Positions 8,417-15,122 are shown, counted from the stretch's first letter. The stretch: 18,964 nt of DNA from Paracoccaceae bacterium (GCA_012036325.1 JAAUPC010000018.1:1-18964), one strand, 5' to 3'. Made by a program: numbers and translations. The notes: generated from the sequence alone by a model not told the origin.

Positions 8417-8465
8417 GGAGTATTTGGAAAAGAGCAAATGCGCTTGCTCTTTTGAGAAATACTCC
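8417..8465. repeat. Inverted interspersed repeat (GGAGTATTTGG... type), terminator-like
   Basis: A left arm at 8417-8437 (begins GGAGTATTTGGAAAAGAGCA) faces a right arm at 8444-8465 (TTGCTCTTTTGAGAAATACT then CC) across a 6-base loop, giving a near-perfect hairpin of about 20 bp with one bulged position. The right arm recurs at 12933-12954 with one mismatch. It sits in the 279-base gap between the GNAT and TSUP genes (both on the minus strand) and could end the serB-GNAT transcript. Confidence 0.7.
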
Positions 8466-8472
8466 GGGGAGC

Positions 8473-8492
8473 GCGAGGGGCTGGCCCCTCGC
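8473..8492. other. GC-rich hairpin in the GNAT/TSUP gap
   Basis: GCGAGGGG (8473-8480) pairs perfectly with CCCCTCGC (8485-8492) over a CTGG loop, next to the interspersed repeat. A further GGGGCC/GGCCCC hairpin lies at 8331-8347. No T-run follows either. The rest of 8280-8558 shows no gene; it must hold the promoter for the TSUP gene, but I cannot place one. Confidence 0.35.
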
Positions 8493-8558
8493 ACCTGAGG
8501 AGAAGGGCGAATGCCCGACGACGAGGCAAAAGGTCTTCGCGCGGAACGCGCTCCGTTC

Positions 8559-9050
8559 CTAACCTGTCGTTTGGGCCAGGGGCGCAAGGTCAAAGCGTTT
8601 CTGGACCTGCCCAACCCGGTCTCCGTTCCGCAGCGCAAAGTCAGGGTCGCGCCCGATGTCGCGAAAGCCGATGCGGGAGTAATAGGCAAGGCCCGGCACA
8701 TTGTCGGCGCGGATATGGGCGATGATGTGGTCGACCCCCCGCTGCTGCAAAGTGGCGCAGGTGAGGTCGAACATCAGGCCGCCGATCCCTTTCGCCTGCA
8801 CCCCGGGCTGCACAAAGCTGCCGATATGCGGCGCGTCCTGCCAAAGCCCGACCGATTGCCAGCCGACCACCGTCCCCGCATCCTCGCAGACGGTCGAGGA
8901 CAGGACGTCGGCCCCGGTGACATAGGCCTCGCAAACCTCGGCCACGCTTTTTGGCGTTTCATGCGCCGTGGTGCCGCCGATCGCGATGACGGCGTTCAGG
9001 ATGCGGGCCATATCCGCGGCATCGGCGGGCGTGGCAGGCCTCACCTTCAT
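8559..9050 (-). CDS. GNAT-family N-acetyltransferase
   Basis: This 163-residue GNAT-fold enzyme transfers an acetyl group from acetyl-CoA to an amine. The start KVRPATPADAADMARILNAVI is a typical first strand and helix. The acetyl-CoA pyrophosphate-binding segment is VQPGVQAKGIGGLMFDLTCATLQQRG (Q/R-x-x-G-x-G/A pattern), and ADNVPGLAYYSRIGFRDIG is motif B with the usual N-x-x-x-x-x-Y-x-x-x-G-F pattern. It resembles phosphinothricin/amino-acid acetyltransferases, but the acceptor is unknown. Its ATG overlaps the TGA of serB by 4 bases (9047-9050), so translation is probably coupled to serB. This suggests, but does not prove, a link to amino-acid metabolism. Confidence 0.88.
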   Translation of the reverse strand: MKVRPATPADAADMARILNAVIAIGGTTAHETPKSVAEVCEAYVTGADVLSSTVCEDAGTVVGWQSVGLWQDAPHIGSFVQPGVQAKGIGGLMFDLTCATLQQRGVDHIIAHIRADNVPGLAYYSRIGFRDIGRDPDFALRNGDRVGQVQKRFDLAPLAQTTG

Positions 9051-9922
9051 GGCAGAATCTCTTCCCGGCTATAGCCTTGCAGGTACAAAAGCGCCGTCAG
9101 ATCCCCATGGTTCACCCGCACCTGGCAACTGGCCTGCACCCGGGGCTTCGCATGCAAGGCGACGCCAAGCCCCGCACCTTGCAACATCGGAAGGTCATTG
9201 GCCCCGTCGCCCACCGCAATGGCATCGGCCGGGGTCAGGCCAAGGCTGGCGCTGATCTCTTGCAGCGCCTGCAGTTTGGCGTCCTTGCCCAGGATCGGTT
9301 CCCCCACCGTGCCGGTCAGGACACCATCCTCGACATGCAGGATATTGGCGCGGGTCTCGTCAAAGCCCAGCCGCGCCGCAACTGCTTGGGTAAAGGCCGT
9401 GAACCCGCCCGAGACGAGGGCTGCATGGGCGCCATGGGCCTTCATCGTGGCCAGCAGGGCAGGCCCCCCCGGCATCAGCGTGATTCGGTCGCGCAGGACC
9501 GAGGCGATGACACTGGCTGGAAGGCCCCGCAAAAGGCCGACGCGTTCGCGCAAGGCGGCTTCGAAATCCAGCTCGCCATTCATCGCCCGTGCGGTGATGG
9601 CCGCCACGTCCGCGCCGACGCCTGCCTCATCGGCCAGCTCGTCAATGCATTCCTGCTGGATCATCGTACTGTCCATGTCGGCGATCAGCAGGCGCTTTTT
9701 CCGCCCGGCCGCCGGTTGCACCACAAGGTCGATGCGCAGGGCCTGCAGGCTGTCCCAGACCTCCCAGAGGTTGGCGGGCGGGGCGTCCAGCGCAAATTCT
9801 GCCGCCACTCGAGGGTCAAGCCAGCGCGAATCCCCGCCGCCCCAGGCATTGCGGAGCGATTCCACGGTCACCCGCTCTAGCAGTGGGGTTTCGGGGTTGG
9901 TCAAGAGGGTGGCAACGAACAT
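9047..9922 (-). CDS. serB: Phosphoserine phosphatase SerB
   Basis: This 291-residue HAD-superfamily enzyme hydrolyses O-phosphoserine to serine, the last step of the phosphorylated serine pathway. The nucleophile motif DMDST is at residues 82-86 (Asp82 nucleophile, Asp84 acid/base), followed by IQQECIDELAD of the substrate pocket. Motif 2 is Ser171-Gly-Gly, motif 3 is Lys213 (GKDAK) and motif 4 is GDGANDLPML (238-247). The N-terminal 75 residues form the extra domain usual for proteobacterial SerB. I chose the ATG at 9922 (MFVATLLTNPET), the common start in this group; an in-frame extension to 9970 reads into the regulatory gap. The gene diverges from serC. Confidence 0.95.
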   Translation of the reverse strand: MFVATLLTNPETPLLERVTVESLRNAWGGGDSRWLDPRVAAEFALDAPPANLWEVWDSLQALRIDLVVQPAAGRKKRLLIADMDSTMIQQECIDELADEAGVGADVAAITARAMNGELDFEAALRERVGLLRGLPASVIASVLRDRITLMPGGPALLATMKAHGAHAALVSGGFTAFTQAVAARLGFDETRANILHVEDGVLTGTVGEPILGKDAKLQALQEISASLGLTPADAIAVGDGANDLPMLQGAGLGVALHAKPRVQASCQVRVNHGDLTALLYLQGYSREEILP

Positions 9923-9954
9923 GGGGCAAGTTTCCGATAGTGAACGGGCCTGTC

Positions 9955-9995
9955 GCTTTTTCGCGACCAAACGTCGGCCTATCGCGATTTTGTCC
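9955..9995. promoter_or_regulatory. Pair of TCGCGA motifs in the serB/serC divergent region
   Basis: TCGCGA occurs at 9961-9966 preceded by a T-run (CTTTTTCGCGACC) and again at 9983-9988 followed by a T-run (ATCGCGATTTTG), 22 bases apart centre to centre, about two helical turns. Such spacing in a divergent promoter region suits a dimeric regulator, but TCGCGA is self-complementary and can occur by chance in GC-rich DNA. No known regulator is identified. Confidence 0.3.
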
Positions 9996-9996
9996 C

Positions 9997-10024
9997 TTGC
10001 GCCAGAGCCGGACCGCCCTTATCC
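9997..10024 (+). promoter_or_regulatory. serC: Weak candidate promoter for serC
   Basis: TTGCGC (9997-10002) and TTATCC (10019-10024) are separated by 16 bases and lie just upstream of the serC leader hairpin. Both boxes match the sigma-70-type consensus only partly. It is the best pair I can see in this gap, but it is unproven. Confidence 0.25.
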
Positions 10025-10038
10025 ACGGCGGCGGGACA

Positions 10039-10076
10039 CCCTTCCCCAACGAAGGGCTTTTAGCTGGAAGGCTACC
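10039..10076 (+). promoter_or_regulatory. serC: serC leader RNA element (alphaproteobacterial serC motif)
   Basis: CCCTTC (10039-10044) pairs with GAAGGG (10051-10056) over a 6-base loop and is followed at once by CTTTT (10057-10061), a compact terminator-like hairpin. Next comes TAGC...GCTA (10061-10064/10071-10074), a small hairpin whose loop carries the Shine-Dalgarno GGAAGG (10066-10071), 5 bases before the serC ATG. Position and architecture fit the serC leader motif described upstream of serC in alphaproteobacteria (Corbino et al. 2005). The CCTTCC at 10040-10045 is also fully complementary to the GGAAGG Shine-Dalgarno, so two exclusive structures are possible. Confidence 0.6.
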
Positions 10077-11234
10077 ATGACAGACCTGACCCCGCCGGCC
10101 AAGCGCCCGGCCAATCCGCGCTTCTCTTCTGGCCCTTGTGCCAAAATCCCCGGATATTCCCTCGACATGCTCGGCGACGCGCCTTTGGGCCGGTCGCACC
10201 GCGCTGCGGTTGGCAAGGCCAAGCTGAGAGAGGCGATCGACCTGACCCGCGAGGTTCTTGGCGTCCCGGCCGATTACCGGATCGGCATCGTTCCGGCCTC
10301 GGACACCGGCGCGGTGGAGATGGCGATGTGGTCGCTGCTGGGGGCCCGGCCTGTCGAGATGCTGGCTTGGGAGTCGTTCGGCGAAGGCTGGGTCACCGAC
10401 GCGGTCAAGCAGTTGAAGTTGGATGCCACCGTGCGCATCGCGCCGTACGGGCAGATCGTCGATTTCGGCCTCGTCGATTTCGACAAGGATGTCGTCTTCA
10501 CCTGGAACGGCACGACCTCTGGTGTCCGCTTGGCCAACGGCGACGCGATCCCGGCGCACCGTCAGGGCCTGACGATTTGCGACGCGACCAGCGCTGCCTT
10601 CGCCATGGACCTGCCCTGGGACAAGCTCGACGTCACCACTTTCTCCTGGCAGAAGGTCCTGGGTGGTGAGGGCGCGCATGGCGTCATCATCCTGTCGCCA
10701 CGCGCGGTTGAGCGGCTGGAGAGCTACACGCCGGCCTGGCCTTTGCCGAAGATTTTCCGGCTGACGGCCAAGGGCAAGCTGATCGAGGGCATCTTTCAGG
10801 GCGAGACGATCAACACGCCCTCGATGCTTGCGAACGAAGATTACCTAGTGGCGCTGAAATGGGCCAAGTCCATCGGGGGCCTCAAGGGCCTGATCGCCCG
10901 GGCGACTGCGAATGCCAGGGTCGTCTGGGACTTCTGCGCCCAGAACCCTTGGATCGCCAACCTGGCCGAAGATCGGGCGACAGCGTCCACGACCAGCGTC
11001 TGCCTGAAGTTCACCGATCCCCGCATTACCGATGGCGAGGCCTTTGCCAAGGCCGTGGCCAAGCGGATCGAGAAGGCTGGCGCGGGTTTCGACATGGGGG
11101 CCTACCGCGACGCGCCCCCCGGTCTGCGGATCTGGTGCGGAAGCACAGTGGAAACGGCGGATGTCCAGGACCTGATGCCTTGGATTGCCCATGCCTTCGA
11201 AGCCGAAATCGCGGCGCTGGCCGAGGCTGCCTGA
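10077..11234 (+). CDS. serC: Phosphoserine aminotransferase SerC
   Basis: This 385-residue PLP enzyme converts 3-phosphohydroxypyruvate and glutamate to phosphoserine and 2-oxoglutarate, step two of serine synthesis, and is often also used in pyridoxal phosphate synthesis. The PLP-binding lysine is Lys193 in TTFSWQKVLGGEGAHG. FSSGPCAKIPGY near the N-terminus, HRAAVGKAKL, WNGTTSGVR and CDATSAAFAMD are typical of the SerC subgroup found in alphaproteobacteria, which is somewhat longer than the 360-residue E. coli enzyme. The ATG at 10077 follows GGAAGG by 5 bases; the same frame stays open further upstream, but only antisense to serB. serA follows 89 bases downstream, across a hairpin repeat. 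Confidence 0.95.
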   Translation: MTDLTPPAKRPANPRFSSGPCAKIPGYSLDMLGDAPLGRSHRAAVGKAKLREAIDLTREVLGVPADYRIGIVPASDTGAVEMAMWSLLGARPVEMLAWESFGEGWVTDAVKQLKLDATVRIAPYGQIVDFGLVDFDKDVVFTWNGTTSGVRLANGDAIPAHRQGLTICDATSAAFAMDLPWDKLDVTTFSWQKVLGGEGAHGVIILSPRAVERLESYTPAWPLPKIFRLTAKGKLIEGIFQGETINTPSMLANEDYLVALKWAKSIGGLKGLIARATANARVVWDFCAQNPWIANLAEDRATASTTSVCLKFTDPRITDGEAFAKAVAKRIEKAGAGFDMGAYRDAPPGLRIWCGSTVETADVQDLMPWIAHAFEAEIAALAEAA

Positions 11235-11240
11235 CCGGGC

Positions 11241-11297
11241 GGTGGGCGGATCGCCCACCCTACCAAACCCTTTTGTAGGGTGGGCGATGCGCCCACC
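11241..11297. repeat. REP/BIME-like inverted repeat between serC and serA
   Basis: A 23-base arm at 11241-11263 (GGTGGGCGGATCGCCCACCC then TAC) is mirrored by GTAGGGTGGGCGATGCGCCC then ACC at 11275-11297 with a single mismatch and an 11-base loop. Each arm is itself a small palindrome (GGTGGGC...GCCCACC). This GTAGGGTGGGC-type sequence resembles REP elements spread through many proteobacterial genomes. It lies between two co-directional operon genes and may form a strong mRNA hairpin. Confidence 0.75.
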
Positions 11298-11323
11298 TTC
11301 CCCCCTAATTCAGGAGCATCCCG

Positions 11324-12916
11324 ATGCCACGCGTCCTCGTTTCCGACGAACTTTCCGAAACCGCCGTCCAGATCTTCCGCGACCGGGGGGTCGAGGTCGA
11401 CTACTTGCCCAAACTAGGCAAGGACAAGGAGAAGCTGGCTGAGGTGATCGGCCAATACGACGGTCTTGCCATCCGGTCGGCCACCAAGGTCACCGAGAAA
11501 CTTCTCGAAAACGCCACCAATCTGAAAGTGGTTGGCCGCGCCGGGATCGGCGTCGACAATGTCGATATTCCTGCCGCGTCCAAGAAGGGCGTCATCGTGA
11601 TGAACACGCCTTTCGGCAATTCCATCACCACGGCGGAACATGCCATAGCCATGATGTTCGCGGTTGCCCGGCAACTGCCAGAAGCGAACACATCGACCCA
11701 GGCGGGCAAGTGGGAAAAGTCGCGTTTCATGGGGGTGGAGCTGTTCAACAAGACCCTTGGCGTGATTGGTGCTGGCAACATCGGGGGCATCGTCTGTGAC
11801 CGTGCCGTGGGCCTGCAGATGAAGGTCGTGGCCTATGACCCCTTCCTGTCGGAAGACCGTGCCAAACAGCTGGGCGTCACGAAGGTCGAACTTGAAGAGC
11901 TTCTGACCCGCGCCGATTTTATCACGCTTCACGTCCCATTGACCGACAAGACCCGCAACATCCTGTCGGCAGAGAACCTGGCGAAAACCAAGAAGGGCGT
12001 GCGCATCATCAACTGCGCCCGTGGCGGTCTGGTGGATGAAGCGGCCTTGGCCGAGGCCCTCAAGTCCGGCCATGTCGCAGGTGCAGCGCTGGATGTGTTT
12101 GAGACTGAACCCGCCACCGAAAACCCGCTGTTCAACCTGCCGAACGTGGTCTGCACCCCGCATCTTGGCGCCTCCACCACCGAAGCGCAGGAAAACGTGG
12201 CGCTGCAAGTGGCTGAACAGATGGCAGATTTCTTGTTGACGGGCGCCGTGCAGAACGCGCTGAACATGCCGAACGTCACGGCAGAAGAGGCAACGGTGAT
12301 GGGCCCGTGGATCAAGCTTGCCTCGCACCTTGGTAGCTTCATTGGCCAGATGACGGATGAACCGATCAAGGCGATCAACATCCTTTATGACGGCACCGTT
12401 GCGGAGATGAACCTTGCCGCCCTGAACCAGGCGGTGATCGCCGGGGTCCTGAAGGCGCACAATCCGGACGTCAACCTCGTCTCGGCCCCCGTGGTGGCCA
12501 AGGACAAGGGCATCCAGATCTCGACAACGCGGCAGGAAAAGACCGGGGTCTTTGACGCCTACATCAAGGTCACCATGGTCACCGACAGCCGCGAACGGTC
12601 GGTCGCAGGGACCTGCTTCAGCGATGGGAAGCCCCGCTTCATCCAGATCAAGGGCATCAACATCGACGCCGAAATCGGCGCCCACATGCTTTACACCACC
12701 AACGAGGACGTGCCCGGCATCATCGGCCTTCTGGGCATGACCATGGGCAAGAACAACGTCAACATCGCGAACTTCACCCTTGGCCGGTCGGGCGTCGGGC
12801 AGGATGCCATTGCGATCCTCTATCTTGACCAGCCGATCGACCCGCGCGTGATCGAGACGCTGGAAGGCACCGGCATGTTCCAGCAAGTGAAGGCCCTGCA
12901 GTTCGAGGTTGCCTAA
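11324..12916 (+). CDS. serA: D-3-phosphoglycerate dehydrogenase SerA (long form with ACT domain)
   Basis: This 530-residue NAD-dependent enzyme oxidises 3-phosphoglycerate to 3-phosphohydroxypyruvate, the committed step of serine synthesis. Order: substrate domain (RSATKVT, GRAGIGVDNVD), Rossmann NAD domain (GVIGAGNIGG, about 146-155, with Asp172 in YDPF), then catalytic Arg233 (NCARGG), Glu262 (ETEP) and His280 (TPHLGAST). An intervening domain and a C-terminal ACT domain (MLYTTNEDVPGIIGLLGMTMGKNNVNIANFTLGR) follow; in other bacteria ACT domains mediate serine feedback. AGGAG lies 7 bases before the ATG. The frame is intact and the length is typical of the long form. Together with serB and serC this completes the pathway. 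Confidence 0.96.
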   Translation: MPRVLVSDELSETAVQIFRDRGVEVDYLPKLGKDKEKLAEVIGQYDGLAIRSATKVTEKLLENATNLKVVGRAGIGVDNVDIPAASKKGVIVMNTPFGNSITTAEHAIAMMFAVARQLPEANTSTQAGKWEKSRFMGVELFNKTLGVIGAGNIGGIVCDRAVGLQMKVVAYDPFLSEDRAKQLGVTKVELEELLTRADFITLHVPLTDKTRNILSAENLAKTKKGVRIINCARGGLVDEAALAEALKSGHVAGAALDVFETEPATENPLFNLPNVVCTPHLGASTTEAQENVALQVAEQMADFLLTGAVQNALNMPNVTAEEATVMGPWIKLASHLGSFIGQMTDEPIKAINILYDGTVAEMNLAALNQAVIAGVLKAHNPDVNLVSAPVVAKDKGIQISTTRQEKTGVFDAYIKVTMVTDSRERSVAGTCFSDGKPRFIQIKGINIDAEIGAHMLYTTNEDVPGIIGLLGMTMGKNNVNIANFTLGRSGVGQDAIAILYLDQPIDPRVIETLEGTGMFQQVKALQFEVA

Positions 12917-12932
12917 GACCTCCTCTTGCAGC

Positions 12933-12954
12933 TTGCTCTTTTGACAAATACTCC
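12933..12954 (-). repeat. Single copy of the interspersed GGAGTATTTG...AGAGCAA repeat
   Basis: TTGCTCTTTTGACAAATACT followed by CC matches 8444-8465 at 21 of 22 positions, and the match extends two bases to the left. Here the opposite arm is absent and another hairpin follows at once. It lies just after the serA stop codon. Confidence 0.6.
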
Positions 12955-12963
12955 ACGGGAGGT

Positions 12964-12986
12964 CCGGAGGGTGTTAAACCCTCCGG
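12964..12986 (+). terminator. Hairpin after serA, probable terminator
   Basis: CCGGAGGGT (12964-12972) and ACCCTCCGG (12978-12986) form a perfect 9-bp stem with a GTTAA loop, 48 bases after the serA stop. There is no T-run downstream, but position and stability suggest it ends or stabilises the serC-serA transcript. Confidence 0.5.
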
Positions 12987-13017
12987 GCGCTGTCACAAGG
13001 CGCAAGGCTTAAGGCAT

Positions 13018-13758
13018 ATGCACATCTACGCCATCGGCGACATTCACGGGCACCTTGGCCTTCTTCATGGCGCGCATGACCTGATCGCCGCTGACAGCGC
13101 CCGGCATGGGGCGGGGCAGGTGGTCCATGTCGGCGATCTGGTCGACCGCGGCCCCGACAGCCGCGGGGTGATCGACTTTCTGATGACCGGTCAGAAGGCG
13201 GGACACGACTGGGTGGTCCTGAAAGGCAACCATGACCGGATGTTCACCCGTTTCCTGCGCGACCCGCATGAGCCGGAACTTGGCCTTCGGGCCGAGCTTT
13301 CCTGGCTGCATCCCCGTTTGGGCGGGTCGGATACGCTGGCGTCCTACGGGGTGGTCAATGCGGGCGACCGGCCGGTGGCCAAGGTCCATGCCGATGCGGT
13401 GGCCGCGGTTCCGGCGACGCATCTGTCCTACCTCAGCGCCTTGCCTGTGCTGCACCGGGCGGGCGATTGCGTCTTCGTGCATGCGGGCATCCGCCCCGGC
13501 GTGGCTTTGCGCGACCAGACCGAAACCGACCTTGTCTGGATCCGCGAGCCGTTCCTGTCCTTCACCGGCAGCCATGGCCCGCTGATCGTGCATGGCCATA
13601 CCGCGCTGGATGAGGCGACGCATTACGGCAACCGGCTGAACATCGACAGCGGTGCGGCCTATGGCGGCCCCTTGACCGCCGTGGTGATCGAAGGGCGCGA
13701 GGCGGCGCTTCTGACCCCCGCAGGCCGCCAGAAGCTGCACCCAATTGCGCTGCGCTGA
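13018..13758 (+). CDS. PPP-family metallophosphatase (serine/threonine phosphatase-like)
   Basis: This 246-residue protein has the full set of calcineurin-type dimetal motifs: GDIHG (residues 7-11), GDLVDRGPDS (39-48), GNHD (70-73), FVHAG (153-157) and VHGHT (191-195). The GDxVDRG and GNHE/D pattern places it in the PPP group, with bacterial relatives acting on protein phosphoserine/threonine or on dinucleoside polyphosphates. Which substrate applies here cannot be read from the sequence. The length is normal for the bacterial short forms. The ATG at 13018 has only a weak purine stretch upstream (AAGGC). It converges with the small membrane-protein gene, 33 bases away. Confidence 0.88.
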   Translation: MHIYAIGDIHGHLGLLHGAHDLIAADSARHGAGQVVHVGDLVDRGPDSRGVIDFLMTGQKAGHDWVVLKGNHDRMFTRFLRDPHEPELGLRAELSWLHPRLGGSDTLASYGVVNAGDRPVAKVHADAVAAVPATHLSYLSALPVLHRAGDCVFVHAGIRPGVALRDQTETDLVWIREPFLSFTGSHGPLIVHGHTALDEATHYGNRLNIDSGAAYGGPLTAVVIEGREAALLTPAGRQKLHPIALR

Positions 13759-13791
13759 TCGCCACGTGTGGGTCTGGCCCACTGGGCGGTG

Positions 13792-14013
13792 TCAGGGATG
13801 TTCATTCCGAATCAGCCGCTTGACCGACCGCGCGGCCAGATAGCCGAACAGAAGCCCCGCGATCCCCACAACCTCAACCAGGGCCGGGCCGGTGGGGATG
13901 CCGCGACTGAAAAGCGCCACGGCGATCAGCCCAAGCCCGCCTGCGCTGAGGACAAGCCAGAACCACAGCTCGCCCCGGGTCGGGCCGTATCGGTAGGGGT
14001 TCTTTTCGGTCAT
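13792..14013 (-). CDS. Small two-helix membrane protein, function unknown
   Basis: This 73-residue protein reads TEKNPYRYGPTRGELWFWLVLS and then two hydrophobic stretches (about residues 15-35 and 42-62) before a basic C-terminus (RSVKRLIRNEHP). I recognise no functional family. It looks like a real gene: a good Shine-Dalgarno (AAAGGTG) lies upstream of the ATG at 14013, the composition is that of a membrane protein, and its ATG overlaps the repaired stop of the upstream gene as ATGA (14010-14013). It is probably co-translated with the secreted protein encoded upstream. Confidence 0.7.
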   Translation of the reverse strand: MTEKNPYRYGPTRGELWFWLVLSAGGLGLIAVALFSRGIPTGPALVEVVGIAGLLFGYLAARSVKRLIRNEHP

Positions 14014-14449
14014 TCAAGCACCTTTCGCGCCGCCGTCACATTGGCCTTCGTGGCGGGCTGCATCCATACCTCTCCACAATAGGGCTGAATGATGGAAGGC
14101 AAGTCCGGCCGCTCATCCGTTACCATGCTGCTGACGGCAATTCGTCCGCCTGCCATCGCGCCGATCAGCACCGGCCGGTGGCGCGGGCCTCATGCGGGCC
14201 TTGCGCCATGCCTGCGTTCCAGACCAAGAGCATCTCGCCCTTGGCCTTGCCCTTCAGCACCTCTTCGACCTGCAGCGTGACCAGCGCCGTGCCTTGCGGG
14301 GTGCCAAGGTCCTGATATCCCGTGACCTTGCCCACCACCACAAGCTCTGCCCCCGCGATCTGGGTCATCTCGAACGGCTGCAGCCAGGTGCAGGCTGCGC
14401 CCACACCCGGCAGCAGCGCCACGGCAACAGCCAGCATTATCTTGCGCAT
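14010..14449 (-). CDS. Secreted NTR/TIMP-like small protein (one frameshift)
   Basis: The ATG at 14449, with GAGG 6 bases before it, starts a signal peptide (RKIMLAVAVALLPGVGAAC). The mature part (CTWLQPFEMTQIAGAELVVVGKVTGYQ, then LVTLQVEEVLKGKAKGEMLLVW) follows the pattern of bacterial secreted NTR/TIMP-like OB-fold proteins: an N-terminal Cys, then an A-E/D-x-V-V-x-G-x-V strand, then V-x-x-V-L-K-G. This family call is by eye and tentative. As sequenced it ends after ATGRC at 14165. One extra base in the CC at 14171-14172 gives ATGRVLIGAMAGGRIAVSSM and continues to DLPSIIQPYCGEVWMQ and a TGA at 14010-14012. The repaired length is 146 residues. The cysteine before TWLQ could be a lipid anchor, but the lipobox (GAAC) is weak. 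It diverges from the DUF2585 gene. Confidence 0.65.
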
Positions 14450-14501
14450 CTGATCCTCATTCCCTCTGGACGGGGGGCGGACCCCATGATTCCTTCGCCT
14501 G

Positions 14502-15062
14502 ATGATCAGACGCATCTCACCCGCCCTTGTCTTGGTAGGGATTATCCTACTCACCGCCGCTTACCTCTTGTGGATCGGGCGCGAGCCGATTTGCAAATGC
14601 GGTTACGTCAAGCTGTGGCACGGGCAGGTCGTCAGCTCGGAAAACTCACAACACATCTCGGACTGGTACACGCCCAGCCACATCATCCACGGTTTCCTGT
14701 TCTTTGGCCTGTTGTGGTTGGTCGCGCGGCGGTTGAGCTTTGGCTGGCGGCTGGTCATTGCCACCCTGATCGAGGCTGCGTGGGAGATTGTCGAAAACTC
14801 GGACGCGATCATCGAACGCTATCGGGCGGTGACGATCTCGCTGGATTACTATGGCGATTCCGTTCTGAACGTGGTCGCGGATATTCTGGCGATGGTGCTG
14901 GGCTTTTGGCTCGCCTCACGCCTGCCTGTCTGGGCCACGGTCGCGTTGATCGTGCTGGCCGAAGGGCTGACGATGTGGATCATCCGCGACGGGCTGGCGC
15001 TGAATGTTCTGATGCTGCTTTACCCGCTGGACTGGGTGGCAACCTGGCAGGTTGGTCGCTAA
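14502..15062 (+). CDS. DUF2585 / UPF0314 family membrane protein
   Basis: This 186-residue integral membrane protein has about five hydrophobic segments. It carries the family hallmarks: GREPICKCGYVKLWHG (residues 26-41), SENSQHISDWYTPSHIIHGFLFFG (46-69), EAAWEIVENSDAIIERYR and DYYGDSVLNVVAD. The conserved Cys31, Cys33, His40, His51, His60, His63 and acidic residues are arranged like a metal or catalytic site at a membrane face, but no function is established for the family. The ATG at 14502 gives the usual N-terminus ahead of the first helix. The 52-base gap to the divergent secreted-protein gene must hold both promoters, none of which I can place. Confidence 0.88.
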   Translation: MIRRISPALVLVGIILLTAAYLLWIGREPICKCGYVKLWHGQVVSSENSQHISDWYTPSHIIHGFLFFGLLWLVARRLSFGWRLVIATLIEAAWEIVENSDAIIERYRAVTISLDYYGDSVLNVVADILAMVLGFWLASRLPVWATVALIVLAEGLTMWIIRDGLALNVLMLLYPLDWVATWQVGR

Positions 15063-15068
15063 GGCACG

Positions 15069-15085
15069 ATTTTTCTGCGAAAAAT
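15069..15085. terminator. AT-rich hairpin between convergent genes
   Basis: ATTTTTC (15069-15075) and GAAAAAT (15079-15085) form a perfect 7-bp stem with a 3-base loop, 7 bases after the DUF2585 stop and ahead of the converging MFS gene. It is unusually AT-rich for this DNA. The stem itself supplies a short T-run on each strand, so it might act weakly in both directions. Confidence 0.35.
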
Positions 15086-15122
15086 GACGTGTTTTCGGCC
15101 ATGGTCCTGCAAAGCTGACCGG

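Noticed and set aside
9198..10076. N-terminal extension of serC by about 290 residues
   Set aside because: The stretch is antisense to serB and of low complexity (Ser/Arg/Ala rich). The conserved SerC start and its Shine-Dalgarno are at 10077.
11414..12886. A 490-residue open frame on the minus strand
   Set aside because: It is antisense to all of serA, its composition (His/Asp/Arg rich) is typical of mirror frames in GC-rich genes, and it has no recognisable motif.
13759..13791. Short GTGGG/CCCAC hairpin between the phosphatase and the small membrane-protein gene
   Set aside because: Only a 5-bp stem without a T-run; too weak to call a terminator.
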